A DNA stretch of 64,000 nucleotides. Origin: Staphylococcus xylosus NJ (GTDB lineage: Bacteria > Bacillota > Bacilli > Staphylococcales > Staphylococcaceae). A program made the position numbers and the translations under genes. Positions 10,784 through 21,220 of the stretch are shown piece by piece. The stretch is taken from positions 34,458 through 98,457 of the forward strand of contig NZ_ANMR01000004.1 of NCBI RefSeq assembly GCF_000338275.1, given 5' to 3'. Each line of letters begins with the position of its first letter. Position 1 is the stretch's first letter. The notes beneath the pieces were generated by a model. The model did no database searches. It had not been told where the DNA came from and saw only the letters and a program-made list of their open reading frames with translations.

Positions 10784-11092
10784 TTATAATGAAGATAAAA
10801 ATGCATCAATTTGTTCAATTGATTTGCGCTCTTTACCAATATAGCTACCAATTTGTTGACCAGCATTAAACACAAGAAAACTTGGTATACCCATGATGCC
10901 ATGCTCAACACATAAATCAATAAATTTGTCTCTATCTACTGATATAAATTTATATTCAATAAATTTCTCTTCGATTTGAGGGAGTTCTGGTTCAATAATT
11001 TTACAGTCAGGACACCAGTCTGCAGTAAATAAAAATACAGTTTTTCCATTTTTTAATTGCTCAAACTGTTGTTCACTTTCTAAATGCTTCAT
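10784..11092 (-). CDS. ytpP: Thioredoxin-like protein YtpP
   Basis: A small cytoplasmic thioredoxin-fold protein of 102 residues. The redox motif is C27-P-D-C30 in TADWCPDC, and the cis-proline lies in MGIPSFLVF. CPDC differs from the CGPC of housekeeping thioredoxin, so its redox potential and partners may differ. It lies 15 bases after the M42 aminopeptidase gene on the same strand, with an AGGAGTG-type SD. Confidence 0.92.
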   Translation of the reverse strand: MKHLESEQQFEQLKNGKTVFLFTADWCPDCKIIEPELPQIEEKFIEYKFISVDRDKFIDLCVEHGIMGIPSFLVFNAGQQIGSYIGKERKSIEQIDAFLSSL

Positions 11093-11107
11093 CGTACCAC
11101 TCCTATG

Positions 11108-12184
11108 TTATTTATATTGTAATATTTCAATTTCTTCTTGGTTTAAGTGCGTTATACTCTCCAATAATAATTTTCTTGCAGCTTCATAATCTCTAATATC
11201 AAAAACTGCATTTGTACTATGGATGTATCGTGCACAAACGCCAATGACTGCTGTAGGAATACCTATCTTAGCTTTGTGAATTTCTCCGCCGTCTGTTCCG
11301 CCTGGCGAAACATAATATTGGTGAGCTATACCAAACTCTTTAGCAAGCGAAAGTAAATAATCTCTAAATGTTGGTTTTAGTAGCATTGTACCATCTTTAA
11401 TTCTAATTAAAGTGCCTTCCCCTAATTCACCTGACAAGTTTTGCTTGCCTTTCATATCGTTTGCTGGAGAACAATCGACAACAAAGGCTACATCTGGATC
11501 AATGAGTTCGGCAGAAGCGCTTGCGCCTCGTAGTCCTACTTCCTCTTGTACGTTAGCTCCTACATACAAATCAAAATCCAATTCTACATCTTTTAGTAAT
11601 TCTAATAATTCGATGCCAATTAAACAACCATAACGATTATCCCAAGCTTTACTAGCATATCGAAATTCAGATAATTGCGTGAAAGTAGTATCAGGTACAA
11701 TACTATCACCAATCTCAATACCTCGTTGCGCTACTTCCTCCCTATTTTGTGAACCAATGTCTAATAACAATTCTTCAATTTTAGGAGCACCTTCATTGCC
11801 TAACCTAAAGTGTTTAGGTATATTTGCAACAACACCACTGATTTCTTCACCTTGACGTGACTTTACTTTAAGCCTTTGGCCTTGCCATATGTCATTGGCA
11901 ACGCCACCTAAGTTGGTAAACTGTAACATACCGTTGCTTGTTACATTCGTCACCATAAAACCAATTTCGTCCATGTGAGCAGCAACCATTATACGTTTAG
12001 CATTAGATTTTTTCGAGCGTTTCACTCCGTAAAAGCCGCCCATTCGATTATAAATAAATTCATCTACAAAAGGCGCCATTTCAGATTCCATATATGATTT
12101 TACATCACCTTCAAAACCAGGTGCACCATGTAATTCTGTTAATATTTTCATTCTTGTTAATGTTTTATTATTGTTTATATCCAA
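11108..12184 (-). CDS. ytoP: M42 family glutamyl aminopeptidase-like metallopeptidase
   Basis: A predicted cytosolic di-metal aminopeptidase of the M42 (YtoP/FrvX-like) family, 358 residues. The metal ligand blocks are visible: VAAHMDEIGF, the ASKAWDNRYG aspartate, NVQEEVGLRG (catalytic Glu-Glu), DCSPAND and GGTDGGEIH. Such enzymes trim N-terminal residues from peptides and often form large tetrahedral complexes. The start is TTG at 12184, nine bases behind AAGGAGTGAG; an internal ATG at codon 12 has a poorer site. Confidence 0.92.
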   Translation of the reverse strand: MDINNNKTLTRMKILTELHGAPGFEGDVKSYMESEMAPFVDEFIYNRMGGFYGVKRSKKSNAKRIMVAAHMDEIGFMVTNVTSNGMLQFTNLGGVANDIWQGQRLKVKSRQGEEISGVVANIPKHFRLGNEGAPKIEELLLDIGSQNREEVAQRGIEIGDSIVPDTTFTQLSEFRYASKAWDNRYGCLIGIELLELLKDVELDFDLYVGANVQEEVGLRGASASAELIDPDVAFVVDCSPANDMKGKQNLSGELGEGTLIRIKDGTMLLKPTFRDYLLSLAKEFGIAHQYYVSPGGTDGGEIHKAKIGIPTAVIGVCARYIHSTNAVFDIRDYEAARKLLLESITHLNQEEIEILQYK

Positions 12185-12266
12185 CGTGTCTCACTCCTTA
12201 AGATTTATTATATCATCTTCATTATGGTAAACTATAAATATGACTTTATTGGGGGTAGATTGTGTT

Positions 12267-12584
12267 ATGTTGAATAAAAAAAATAGGTTCATCATCTTAT
12301 TTATTACGCTGACAACTATTGTCGGATCTATTTATTTTTATACTCGCCGCAAGCATCAACAATATCAAGATCCAGAAAAAATCATTTCTGAAGTTAGAAC
12401 CTATTTTATGAATGTTATAGGCTCATACATATTGCATGAACCAATTACTTATAAAAACACTAGTGATACTACGCTTGTTTACCAAGGAGGTATTACTACC
12501 CAAAATAATGGGTCACTTACTTCATATGATTTTTTTGTCGATGCAAATAGTGGAGAAATCATTAATATTATTGAATGTGAATGA
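12267..12584 (+). CDS. Small membrane-anchored PepSY-like protein
   Basis: A 105-residue product with an N-terminal hydrophobic span (about residues 6-23, FIILFITLTTIVGSIYFY), probably a signal anchor. The short extracellular domain ends in YDFFVDANSGEIINI, which resembles a PepSY unit. No named function is recognised. I chose the ATG at 12267 because GGGGG lies 11 bases upstream; the in-frame ATG at 12240 has no SD. It diverges from ytoP, and its stop lies three bases before a long inverted-repeat element. Confidence 0.7.
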   Translation: MLNKKNRFIILFITLTTIVGSIYFYTRRKHQQYQDPEKIISEVRTYFMNVIGSYILHEPITYKNTSDTTLVYQGGITTQNNGSLTSYDFFVDANSGEIINIIECE

Positions 12585-12587
12585 TAG

Positions 12588-12790
12588 AAGGTTAAAGTTA
12601 TGAACGTAAAATGTATATAGTATGAGCATACGCTTCATCTATTAGATGTGAGCTGAGATTGCCTCATATCACCAAAACTATATACATAATTGAAGTCGAA
12701 GGATTAAAATGGATTATGCTCAAGAAATATACACATATATTTCTTAATTCATATTTTAACTCCGAAGCTTAAATTCATAACTTTAACCTT
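12588..12790. repeat. Long nested inverted-repeat element between convergent genes
   Basis: A perfect 17-base inverted repeat (AAGGTTAAAGTTATGAA at 12588-12604, complement at 12774-12790) closes a 203-base segment. Inside it a second perfect 10-base inverted repeat (TGTATATAGT and ACTATATACA) and an AGAAATAT hairpin near 12723-12744 suggest a multi-branched RNA fold or a small palindromic element. TTTTTT follows on the plus strand, so it could also end the plus-strand gene. The segment fills the entire gap between two convergent genes and has no open reading frame. Confidence 0.8.
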
Positions 12791-12792
12791 TT

Positions 12793-13620
12793 TTAATCTC
12801 TAGAAATAAATGTTTCAATTTCTGTCATACTCTGTTTATCAAATTTCACTGCAAAATAATTCACATCATGATAATACAAGAACCAGTAATCATTTAAAAT
12901 ATAATTGGGAATCAAGCGTTCTTTCTCTCTTATTGACTGCATAGGATAGTCATCATAAGCAGTTACCCACAACGGGTTTCTATGAGCAATTGTCGGGAAT
13001 ATGTCTCCCATGTGAATAGCTTTTTCACCTTTACTCTCTATCGTAATAATAGAATGACCAAAGCTATGTCCCCCAGTATGCATGATGTTAACACCTGGTA
13101 AAACTTCCATTTCTTCATCAAATAACAATAATTTTCTTTGGAAATCACCGTTATTCTTCGTCCAATAAGTTGATTTACTTCTCAAGTTCGGGCTTTGAAA
13201 TTCATGCCACTCGTCTTGCTGAATGATATGAATAGCATTTTCAAAAATCGCATGTCCTGCATCATCAGTTAAACCTGCAGCATGGTCAAAATGCATATGT
13301 GTCATTAACACATAATCAATATCCTTTGTTGTCATATCCAATGCTTCTAAATCATCATTCATATGACTTTCGTATTCTGCACCAAAATTTCTACGTTCTT
13401 TATCTGTTAATTTACCAAATCCAATACCAGTATCTATAATGACATTTTTATCACCAGTTTGTATTAATATTGGATGCGTAGGTAAAGGAATTTGATTCTT
13501 TTCATTCACTTCGTATTTTTTTGTCCATAAAGCTCGAGGTACAACACCAAACATAGCACCTCCATCAATATTTGTAATACCCCCGTTTAAATAATGTACA
13601 CTAAAATCTCCTAATTTCAT
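12793..13620 (-). CDS. ytnP: Metallo-beta-lactamase-fold hydrolase, YtnP family
   Basis: A 275-residue lactonase-like enzyme. The zinc-binding motif THMHFDHA is at about 107-114, with later ligands in HTGGHSFGHS and MGDIFP. B. subtilis YtnP is reported to inactivate homoserine-lactone-type or streptomycete signals; the staphylococcal substrate is unknown. The start is ATG behind GAGGAGG. It is monocistronic and convergent with the small PepSY-like gene. Confidence 0.88.
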   Translation of the reverse strand: MKLGDFSVHYLNGGITNIDGGAMFGVVPRALWTKKYEVNEKNQIPLPTHPILIQTGDKNVIIDTGIGFGKLTDKERRNFGAEYESHMNDDLEALDMTTKDIDYVLMTHMHFDHAAGLTDDAGHAIFENAIHIIQQDEWHEFQSPNLRSKSTYWTKNNGDFQRKLLLFDEEMEVLPGVNIMHTGGHSFGHSIITIESKGEKAIHMGDIFPTIAHRNPLWVTAYDDYPMQSIREKERLIPNYILNDYWFLYYHDVNYFAVKFDKQSMTEIETFISRD

Positions 13621-13775
13621 AAATTAATTCCTCCTCAGTATCCTATAAACCTTTGTTACTCATTATCTTTTATATTAATACAAACAAACTATTACGTAAA
13701 ATAATGCACTATCGAGCATGTTAAGCACTTTTTTCTCATTATTTAATACAAAAATACATTACAATAGCATAAAAA

Positions 13776-13802
13776 AATTGATAAGGCTTTGCCCTATCAA
13801 TT
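13776..13802 (-). terminator. Terminator of trmB
   Basis: AATTGATA and TATCAATT pair around a GGGCAAAGCC centre, followed by TTTTTTT on the minus strand, just beyond the trmB stop. Confidence 0.85.
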
Positions 13803-13819
13803 AGAATGATTTTATTAAA

Positions 13820-14455
13820 TTAATGGAATTTGGCTTCCATCCGATAAATTCTAGAGCCTTTATCAGAAAACTTTCTTTCATATTCTGTCTCTATGTTAGT
13901 TTCAACATCTTCTTGATGCAAATTCAAATTAATTTTGGTGAAATACATACCAAATTGCGACATACTTTCTAAACTATATGCAAATAGTCCTCGATTATCA
14001 GTTTTGAAGTGAAGTTCTCCGTCTTTTTTTAATACTTGTTTATACAAAGCTAAATAAGTATGATAAGTCAATCGACGTTTAGTATGTCTTTTCTTTGGCC
14101 ATGGATCTGAAAAATTTAAATAGATGCGTGAAATTTCTTCATCTTTAAAATATTCATTAAGTTCTATAGCATCGTTACATATGAGTTTAATATTAGTTAA
14201 ACCTTGATCTAATACTTTATCTAGAACTTTAACCATTACGCTTTTTTCCCGTTCCATTGAAATAAAATTAATTTCAGGATTTTGTGCAGCAAGCGTAGTT
14301 ATAAACTGTCCCATTCCTGAACCTATTTCAATATAAATCGGTTGATCATTATCAAACCAATCACTGATTTGCCCTGCATGACTACCGTCGAGATCCACTA
14401 TATTCGGTTCTTTTTTTAAGTAGTCTTCCGCCCACGGCTTGTAGCGCATTCTCAT
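13820..14455 (-). CDS. trmB: tRNA (guanine-N7-)-methyltransferase
   Basis: TrmB methylates G46 of tRNA with S-adenosylmethionine. The 211-residue protein has the SAM-binding EIGSGMGQF at about 43-51 and the family signature [16 protein letters not shown]. The ATG has AAGGAG eight bases upstream. It begins 12 bases after the ytmP stop, so the two are probably translated from one mRNA. Confidence 0.97.
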   Translation of the reverse strand: MRMRYKPWAEDYLKKEPNIVDLDGSHAGQISDWFDNDQPIYIEIGSGMGQFITTLAAQNPEINFISMEREKSVMVKVLDKVLDQGLTNIKLICNDAIELNEYFKDEEISRIYLNFSDPWPKKRHTKRRLTYHTYLALYKQVLKKDGELHFKTDNRGLFAYSLESMSQFGMYFTKINLNLHQEDVETNIETEYERKFSDKGSRIYRMEAKFH

Positions 14456-14467
14456 TTTGATAACTCC

Positions 14468-15259
14468 TTATATAAATGCATTGTTATTCATAACTTCATT
14501 TAAAAATTTAAGCCACATATTCATGTCTTTATAACGTTTTTGTTCTTCATACCACTGTACCATACCGATAGATTGTACCACTGTGTACCATTTCATACGT
14601 TTTTGTAAATCCATTGAATCTTTCGTACCATAAACGTTTAACCACTGAGGCCATTTCTTTTCTGGAACGTAATTGTATAGCAGCATACCTAAATCAATCG
14701 CTGGATCAGCAATCATCGCGCCTTCCCAATCAACTAGATATAATTCATCATGATCCGACAATAGCCAGTTATTGTGATTAACATCACCATGGACTACTGT
14801 AAAGAAACGAGGATCCAAGTTTGGCATATGCTCTTCAAGATAAGTTAAAGCTTTTCTAACAACATGATGCGTTAAAACTTCTCTTGATAAAGAAGCATTA
14901 ATCTTGTTTAGTAGAATATCAGGAGTGATTGGCTCCATTTCCATACGTTTTAACATATTAAGTAATGTTTTAGAACTATGAATCTTTTTCAATAAATTGG
15001 CTACCCGTTGTTCGTGCATTTCGTTGAAAGTAAGTTCTCTACCATTTTTCCAATGTTGTGCGGTTACCACTTCACCAGTTTCTATGCGTTTTGTCCACAC
15101 TAATTTTGGTACAATACCTTCGGCCGATAATGCCGCAATAAATGGGTTTGAATTTCTTTTTAGGAATAACTTTTGCCCATCTTGTTCAGCCATATATGCC
15201 TCACCAGATGCACCACCCGCTGAATCAAGCGTCCATCCCAATTGATAAAACTGCTCCAA
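14468..15259 (-). CDS. ytmP: Phosphotransferase of the choline/aminoglycoside kinase fold, YtmP
   Basis: A cytoplasmic small-molecule kinase-like protein of about 263 residues. The kinase-fold motifs are VVHGDVNHNNWLL (catalytic loop) and YLVDWEGAMIADPAIDLG (metal-binding). The substrate is unknown. I chose the TTG at 15259 (product begins with the MEQFYQLGW block) because GAGGTG lies six bases upstream. The ATG at 15295 lacks an SD and would place the SD inside the gene. It is directly upstream of trmB. Confidence 0.88.
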   Translation of the reverse strand: MEQFYQLGWTLDSAGGASGEAYMAEQDGQKLFLKRNSNPFIAALSAEGIVPKLVWTKRIETGEVVTAQHWKNGRELTFNEMHEQRVANLLKKIHSSKTLLNMLKRMEMEPITPDILLNKINASLSREVLTHHVVRKALTYLEEHMPNLDPRFFTVVHGDVNHNNWLLSDHDELYLVDWEGAMIADPAIDLGMLLYNYVPEKKWPQWLNVYGTKDSMDLQKRMKWYTVVQSIGMVQWYEEQKRYKDMNMWLKFLNEVMNNNAFI

Positions 15260-15717
15260 CACGTTCACCTCACTTTCAATTAGAAAATGGCTCAAGAAAA
15301 CAGATTTCGAGAGCCATATATAATCATTTTCTATTACAATATTTTAAACTTCAACCCAAATTTATGTCGCCTCAAGTTTTATGACTGACACAATGTCCCA
15401 TGTGATTCAAGTTAAGTTATTTAATAACAGTACCTAGTTTCAAATTATAGCAACTTTTACATCATACCATAAATCAATCTCAAACAGAGTACTATTTTAA
15501 TATTTCTATATCTTTTTTTCTTAAATTTATTACGGTCAATTTCAAGACTCATAAAAGATTTTATAATGTTTGAGGTTGAATTTCAACCAAAAATGAGAAA
15601 CAAAAAGATACATTTTACTTTCAATTTTATATTGAAATCTCTTAAACGGCTCAGTTAGCATTATAACATAATTTCAACGTAATTTATGTGACATTTTATA
15701 TCCATTTATGGAAAATA
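15260..15717. other. Intergenic region between dat and ytmP
   Basis: About 460 AT-rich bases. The only clear structure is an imperfect hairpin at 15286-15314 (ATGGCTC pairing with GAGCCAT) in the ytmP leader. It presumably contains the ytmP promoter and the dat 3' end. I see no coding sequence or recognisable RNA. Confidence 0.4.
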
Positions 15718-16563
15718 TTAACTATGTGTGTCAATGTATCTATTAAATCCTTCTTGCAATGATTTCGTAATACTACCTACTTCACCATCACCTACATTTT
15801 CTCCATCCAATTTAACGACAGGCATGACTTCTATTGATGTACTAGACACAATAATTTCGTCTGCATTTTTTAAGAAATCCAATGTAAATACTTCTTCATT
15901 AAAAGGTATACCTTTATCTTCAGCAACTGATTTGATAACCATACGTGTTATACCATTTAATATATAATTATTTACTGGATGTGTGTATATCTCACCGTTT
16001 TTAATCGCATACACATTACTAGAAGAACCTTCTGTGACGATATCACCACGGTGTTGAATTGCTTCTTGAGCGTTATATTTTGTTGCGTATTCTTTAGCTA
16101 ATACATTTCCTAATAAATTTAAACTTTTAATATCGCATCTTAACCAACGAATATCTTCAGTTGTAATAGCATTAATGCCTTCTTCAAGCAATTTGTATGG
16201 GCGATCATATGACTTCGTAAATGCCATGATGTTTGCCTCTACTGATGGTGTAGGGAATGCATGATCACGTGGAGCAGCACCACGAGTTACCTGGATATAG
16301 ACACCGCCATTAACGATGTTGTTTGTAGATAACAATTCCTGAATCAATTCCGTCAATTCGTCTACATTGTATTTTAGTTCCAAACCAATTTCTTTAGCAC
16401 TGCGTAGTAATCTTTCAAAATGTTCTTTAGCTGTAAAAACATTATTATCATAAACTCTTATATATTCATAAATGCCATCACCAAAGACATAACCTCTATC
16501 ATTATACGGTACATTTGCATCTTGCTCGTCCACAAGTTTTTCATTTATTAGCACTTTTGTCAT
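15718..16563 (-). CDS. dat: D-alanine aminotransferase
   Basis: A PLP enzyme that interconverts D-alanine and D-glutamate with their keto acids, supplying D-amino acids for peptidoglycan. The 281-residue length and the fold-type IV signatures ([18 protein letters not shown], the [16 protein letters not shown]chiff-base lysine block, and EGSSSNVY) are typical. The ATG at 16563 is chosen because GGAGG lies just upstream. It begins two bases after the pepV stop, so the genes are tightly coupled. Confidence 0.96.
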   Translation of the reverse strand: MTKVLINEKLVDEQDANVPYNDRGYVFGDGIYEYIRVYDNNVFTAKEHFERLLRSAKEIGLELKYNVDELTELIQELLSTNNIVNGGVYIQVTRGAAPRDHAFPTPSVEANIMAFTKSYDRPYKLLEEGINAITTEDIRWLRCDIKSLNLLGNVLAKEYATKYNAQEAIQHRGDIVTEGSSSNVYAIKNGEIYTHPVNNYILNGITRMVIKSVAEDKGIPFNEEVFTLDFLKNADEIIVSSTSIEVMPVVKLDGENVGDGEVGSITKSLQEGFNRYIDTHS

Positions 16564-16565
16564 AT

Positions 16566-17975
16566 TTATTCCTCCACACACAATTTATATAATGACTCCA
16601 AGTAAATGCTTGTCGCATTAAATAATTGTTTTTTAGTAATATACTCATTTTTTTGATGCATTAAGTCTTCAGAATCGCTGAACATAGCACCAAATGCAAC
16701 ACCTTTATCTAAATTACGCGCATAAGTACCGCCACCTATTGTATATGGTTCAGTTTGGTCACCAGTTTGGTTTCTATACGCTTCTACTAAACTTTGTACA
16801 AATGGATCATCTTTTTCCACATAATGTGGTGTTTGGTTCTTACCTAATTCAATTGAAAAACCTAATGGATTTATTTCACTCTTAAATCTAGTCAATGCTT
16901 CTTCAAATTCAAAGCCTTCTGGATATCTTAAATTGATACCAAATGATCCACCTTTTTGATTATCATAAGTTATTACACCTATATTAGTAGTAACGTCTCC
17001 CATTACATCTGTGTGGAATTTCATACCCATTTTTTCTCCAAAATGAGACTCGAATAAATATTTATTACTGAATTCAACAAAATTAGCTGCTGTCTTATCT
17101 AAATCTAAACTTGATAAGAAATTCATTAAATATAAACCTGCATTTACTCCAATAGATGGATCCATACCATGGACCGCTTTACCATATACCTTAAGAACTA
17201 ATACACCACTATCAACAACACTTTCACCATCAATTTGATAGTCATTTAAGTATTGTTCAAAATTTTGAATGACGTCTGTCATATTTTCTTTAACCGCAAC
17301 ATGTGCTACTGCTTCGTCTGGAACCATATTATATCTTTCACCAGATTTAAATGAACGTAATTCGTATTCAGGTTCATCTTGATCTTCAGCTTTGTCGTTT
17401 TGAATTACATCAAACGTGCTGATGCCTTTTTCTCCATGAATAGCTGGGAATTCAGCATCTGGAGCGAAACCTAATACTGGCATTTCTTCTGTTTCGAAAT
17501 AACGATCCGTACATTTCCAATCTGACTCTTCATCCGTACCAATGATGATATGTATACGCTTTTTCCAATTTACATTCATTTCATTTAAAATTTTGACTGC
17601 ATAATAAGCTGCAATTGTTGGGCCTTTGTCATCCAAAGTACCGCGAGCTACAATTTTGTCATCAGTGACTAATGGATTGAATGGATTTGAGTCCCATCCA
17701 TCACCAGCAGGAACAACATCTACGTGGCATAAGATACCAAAAAGATCTTCACCTTCACCCGCTTCGATTCGTCCGGCGATATGATCAACATCATGTATTC
17801 CAAATCCATCTCGTTCTGCAAGTTGGTACATGTAATCTAAGGCTTTACGTGGTCCTGGTCCAACAGGATTCTCTGAAGATGCCTTATCATCTTCTCTTAC
17901 ACTTTCGATAGATAAAAGTCCTTTCAAATCCTCGATAATTTGCCCTTCATACGCTTTTACTTTATCTCTCCACAT
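16566..17975 (-). CDS. pepV: Dipeptidase PepV (M20 family)
   Basis: A cytosolic zinc dipeptidase, about 469 residues. M20 motifs are visible: [34 protein letters not shown] and the C-terminal [11 protein letters not shown] chose the ATG ([11 protein letters not shown]) with AGAAGGAAG ten bases upstream; a TTG two codons earlier is an alternative. It forms a two-gene unit with dat, so D-amino acid metabolism and peptide turnover may be linked, as is usual in staphylococci. Confidence 0.95.
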   Translation of the reverse strand: MWRDKVKAYEGQIIEDLKGLLSIESVREDDKASSENPVGPGPRKALDYMYQLAERDGFGIHDVDHIAGRIEAGEGEDLFGILCHVDVVPAGDGWDSNPFNPLVTDDKIVARGTLDDKGPTIAAYYAVKILNEMNVNWKKRIHIIIGTDEESDWKCTDRYFETEEMPVLGFAPDAEFPAIHGEKGISTFDVIQNDKAEDQDEPEYELRSFKSGERYNMVPDEAVAHVAVKENMTDVIQNFEQYLNDYQIDGESVVDSGVLVLKVYGKAVHGMDPSIGVNAGLYLMNFLSSLDLDKTAANFVEFSNKYLFESHFGEKMGMKFHTDVMGDVTTNIGVITYDNQKGGSFGINLRYPEGFEFEEALTRFKSEINPLGFSIELGKNQTPHYVEKDDPFVQSLVEAYRNQTGDQTEPYTIGGGTYARNLDKGVAFGAMFSDSEDLMHQKNEYITKKQLFNATSIYLESLYKLCVEE

Positions 17976-18326
17976 TTGCAATCAACTTCCTTCTTATAAC
18001 TAATATATTTAATATTTTACATGAACTAGAGAAGAAACTACAGTGAGATGTGTCTAATAATTCAAAAAATTAACTGTTATGATTTGTATTAAAACAGTTT
18101 AAACGCTATACATTACTAAATAAAATACCTGTATTAATAAAGTAAAAGGAGCGAGCTAGAAATCACAATTTGATTTCTTATTCTCGCCCCTATGGCTAAC
18201 TAAATATTTAATTAACTTATGATAAATGTATTAAGTTAAGTAATAGCTAATGTGAATAATTAGTTTTAATTACACACATAGATAACACTGTTCATATCTT
18301 AACCATACATATATACATTTTAAATT
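17976..18326. other. Intergenic region between the YtxH-like gene and pepV
   Basis: About 350 bases with no gene. The only clear structure is the hairpin at 18149-18193, annotated separately. The pepV promoter must lie near 17990-18140. Confidence 0.4.
18149..18193 (-). terminator. Terminator-like hairpin after the YtxH-like gene
   Basis: GGGGCGAG and CTCGCTCC bracket an inner AGAAATCA/TGATTTCT stem. On the minus strand the hairpin is followed by TTTTACTTT. The AGCGAGCTAGAAATC core resembles a dispersed staphylococcal intergenic element. Confidence 0.6.
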
Positions 18327-18740
18327 TTATTTTTCATCATGTTTGTTACTGTTATTTTTTAATTCTTCTTCTGTTACAACGCGTAGGTTGTTTGACGGAT
18401 CAGCAGCGCCTTCATCAGTAAATCTCGCTTCTTCAATATGCTCTTCTTCATTTTCACTAACATTTTTAAAGCGATCTTTTTGTTCATTGATAAATCCTTT
18501 AGGATCTTGCTTAACTTTTGAAGCATATCCCTTTGGATCTTGTTTTACTTCATTATATGTTTCTCCAGCTTTAGAACTTATTTGACTTGCGATGTCTTTA
18601 GCATTTTGTTTATAAGATTCTGGGTTAGATTTATATTTACTGTACTCATCTTTCAATCTATCTCTATTTTCTTTTTTAGAGAGAACAACGGCTGCGGCTG
18701 CTCCACCGATGCCTACAATTGCTTTAAATAATTTTGACAT
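18327..18740 (-). CDS. YtxH-like small membrane-associated protein
   Basis: A 137-residue protein with an N-terminal Gly/Ala-rich hydrophobic stretch (about residues 6-21) and a long charged helical region. VKQDPKG occurs twice about 11 residues apart (about 65-85). The tail is acidic. Such proteins are often stress-induced in Firmicutes, but I see no regulatory site that proves it here. It starts 18 bases after the rsuA stop, in the murJ-rsuA direction. Confidence 0.75.
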   Translation of the reverse strand: MSKLFKAIVGIGGAAAAVVLSKKENRDRLKDEYSKYKSNPESYKQNAKDIASQISSKAGETYNEVKQDPKGYASKVKQDPKGFINEQKDRFKNVSENEEEHIEEARFTDEGAADPSNNLRVVTEEELKNNSNKHDEK

Positions 18741-18758
18741 AATAACTACACCTCTTCT

Positions 18759-19457
18759 TTATTTTAATCCTAAACTTTTAAAATCTTGCTGATTTAATTG
18801 ACGATATTCTCCTGGTGCCAGTGTTAAATCAAGATGAAGGTCGCCAATGCTAATACGTTTCAATTCTAAAACTTCATTATTTATCGCATGAAACATACGC
18901 TTAACCTGATGATAACGTCCTTCATGAATCGTAACAAATGATTTATACATTTCATCACTTTTCACTAATTCCGCTGGTTTTGCCAATCCCTCATTTAATT
19001 CAATACCCACTTTAAATGCATTTATATCATTTTTTGTAATATTTTTTTCAGAAATCACTTCATATGTTTTAGGAACATGCTTTGTTGGACTCATTAAGTC
19101 ATGGTTGAATTGCCCATCGTTAGTAATTAATAATAAACCTTCTGTATCTTTATCCAAACGTCCCACCGGAAAAACATTTAAATATTTATATTCATCGACC
19201 AAATCAATGACAGTTTGTTGTTTGTCATCTTCAGTTGCTGAAATATAACCTTTAGGTTTGTTTAACATTAGATATACTTTATCAATATATTGGATATGTC
19301 TATTATTTGCTTTTACAATATCAACATCTGGATTTAACTGCCTTTTTGGTGATGTTTCTACATTATCATTCACAGTTACCTGTTTCTTTTTTAATAATTG
19401 CTTAACTTCGGTACGTGTACCTACACCCATATTTGCTAAAAACTTATCTAATCTCAT
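18759..19457 (-). CDS. rsuA: 16S rRNA pseudouridine synthase RsuA family
   Basis: Predicted to make pseudouridine in 16S rRNA. The 232-residue protein has an N-terminal S4 RNA-binding domain (about 1-50) and the RsuA/RluB catalytic motif GRLDKDTEGLLL, with D102 as the expected nucleophile. Its ATG overlaps the murJ stop by four bases, so translation is probably coupled. The exact target residue cannot be told from sequence alone. Confidence 0.93.
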   Translation of the reverse strand: MRLDKFLANMGVGTRTEVKQLLKKKQVTVNDNVETSPKRQLNPDVDIVKANNRHIQYIDKVYLMLNKPKGYISATEDDKQQTVIDLVDEYKYLNVFPVGRLDKDTEGLLLITNDGQFNHDLMSPTKHVPKTYEVISEKNITKNDINAFKVGIELNEGLAKPAELVKSDEMYKSFVTIHEGRYHQVKRMFHAINNEVLELKRISIGDLHLDLTLAPGEYRQLNQQDFKSLGLK

Positions 19458-21091
19458 TTAATAATCCCTAATTTACGTCTAAGTTTATTTGGTATTTCAC
19501 CTAAAAATTGATCGGCTAATTTTGTCTTCATAGTGATACCTCCATAAACAATCATACCAATTACTACACTTATAATTAAAATAGTTAATGAACCTATTTT
19601 AGATTCTGGTGAAATCAACATTTGTAATATAAATGAAGATAATTCAACGATAATCATCATGATTAAACCATATAGGAATATTTTACCAAAGTGTAACCAA
19701 GTCTCTGAGAAATCAAATTTCGCATATTTTTTAAGTATATAAAAATTACATAAAACAGCAAACAACAGTGCAATCGCTGTACTTAAAATTGCGCCAGCTG
19801 TATGGAAAGCCATAATGAGTGGTGTGTTGAGTATAACTTTTAAAACAACTGCCGATAAAATTACAAATACAGTCAGTTTTTGCTTATCAATACCTTGTAG
19901 CATGGATGCTGTCACACTTAATAATCCAATTAAAATAGCAACTGGTGCATAATAGAATAGTAGCTGACTTCCATCAACATTATAACTATAGAACACAGTA
20001 TATAACGGTAATGCTAAAGCCATAATTCCTAAACTTGCTGGTACTGTGATATACATCAATACACCTAAAGAAGTTCTAATTTGTCTATGCATCTCACTTA
20101 GCTCACCAGATTCGTATGTTTTTGTAATAAATGGAATTAAACTTACTGCAAAACCTGCTGATAGTGATGTTGGAATCATCACTATTTTATTAGTTGTCAT
20201 ATTTAAAATAGTAAAGAAATAGTCATGTAATTGGCTCGGTACACCTGCTAAATCTAAAGCACCATTATGTGTAAATTGGTCAACTAAATTAAATAATGGG
20301 AAATTCAAGCTAACAATAACAAATGGAATACTATACGAAATAATTTCTTTATACATTTTCCCATATGAAACGCTTATGCCTGAAACATCTGTTGCAACCA
20401 TTTTTTCAATATTAGGTTTTCTTTTTCTCCAGTAGTACCACAATGTAAAGATACCAGCTACGGCACCTATTGCTGCAGCAAACGTTGCAACACCATTAGC
20501 TTGTAATACACTACCGTTAAAGACATTAAGCACTAAATAACTTCCAATTAGAATGAATAAGATACGTGCAATTTGTTCTATAACTTCTGATACTGCTGTT
20601 GGCCCCATTGATTTATAACCTTGGAACACACCACGCCATGTAGCGAGTAATGGAATAAATATTACGACCATACTGATAATTCTAATAATCCATGTAATGT
20701 CATCGACTGACCATCCACCTTTAGCTCCTGATTCGTGAGCTAATGTGATGCTTGCTATACTTGGCGCTAATAAATATAAAATGAAAAATCCTATAAATCC
20801 TGTAATGGTCATAACAATAAAACTGGATTTATATAATTTTTCACTTACTTTATATGCACCTAAAGCATTATACTTAGACACATATTTAGACGCCGCTAAT
20901 GGTACACCAGCAGTTGCAATAGCAATTGCTATATTATAAGGCGTATATGCATAGTTAAAAGGTGCCAATTTTTCTTCTCCACCAATAATGGCGTAGAATG
21001 GAATTATATATATTACACCCAGAACTTTAGTAATCAATATACTAAGGGTGATTAAAAAGGTACCCCTAACTAATTCTTTACTTTCACTCAT
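19454..21091 (-). CDS. murJ: Lipid II flippase MurJ (YtgP-type MOP exporter)
   Basis: A polytopic membrane protein of 545 residues with about 14 predicted spans, beginning SKELVRGTFLITLSILITKVLG, typical of YtgP/MurJ polysaccharide-type exporters. S. aureus MurJ is the homologue at this genomic position and moves lipid II to the outer face of the membrane. No SD stands out beyond a weak AGGAAG. It diverges from the HI0933-type gene and overlaps rsuA. Confidence 0.93.
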   Translation of the reverse strand: MSESKELVRGTFLITLSILITKVLGVIYIIPFYAIIGGEEKLAPFNYAYTPYNIAIAIATAGVPLAASKYVSKYNALGAYKVSEKLYKSSFIVMTITGFIGFFILYLLAPSIASITLAHESGAKGGWSVDDITWIIRIISMVVIFIPLLATWRGVFQGYKSMGPTAVSEVIEQIARILFILIGSYLVLNVFNGSVLQANGVATFAAAIGAVAGIFTLWYYWRKRKPNIEKMVATDVSGISVSYGKMYKEIISYSIPFVIVSLNFPLFNLVDQFTHNGALDLAGVPSQLHDYFFTILNMTTNKIVMIPTSLSAGFAVSLIPFITKTYESGELSEMHRQIRTSLGVLMYITVPASLGIMALALPLYTVFYSYNVDGSQLLFYYAPVAILIGLLSVTASMLQGIDKQKLTVFVILSAVVLKVILNTPLIMAFHTAGAILSTAIALLFAVLCNFYILKKYAKFDFSETWLHFGKIFLYGLIMMIIVELSSFILQMLISPESKIGSLTILIISVVIGMIVYGGITMKTKLADQFLGEIPNKLRRKLGIIK

Positions 21092-21220
21092 TCAGATCTT
21101 CCTATCTCAAATTAAATTTTTACACTCGTAACTTCAATAATAACGTTATAACCACTTTTTTTCAAAACTATATTACTATAAACTATAAAATAACACTATT
21201 TAGTAAAGGGAGGCAATGAA

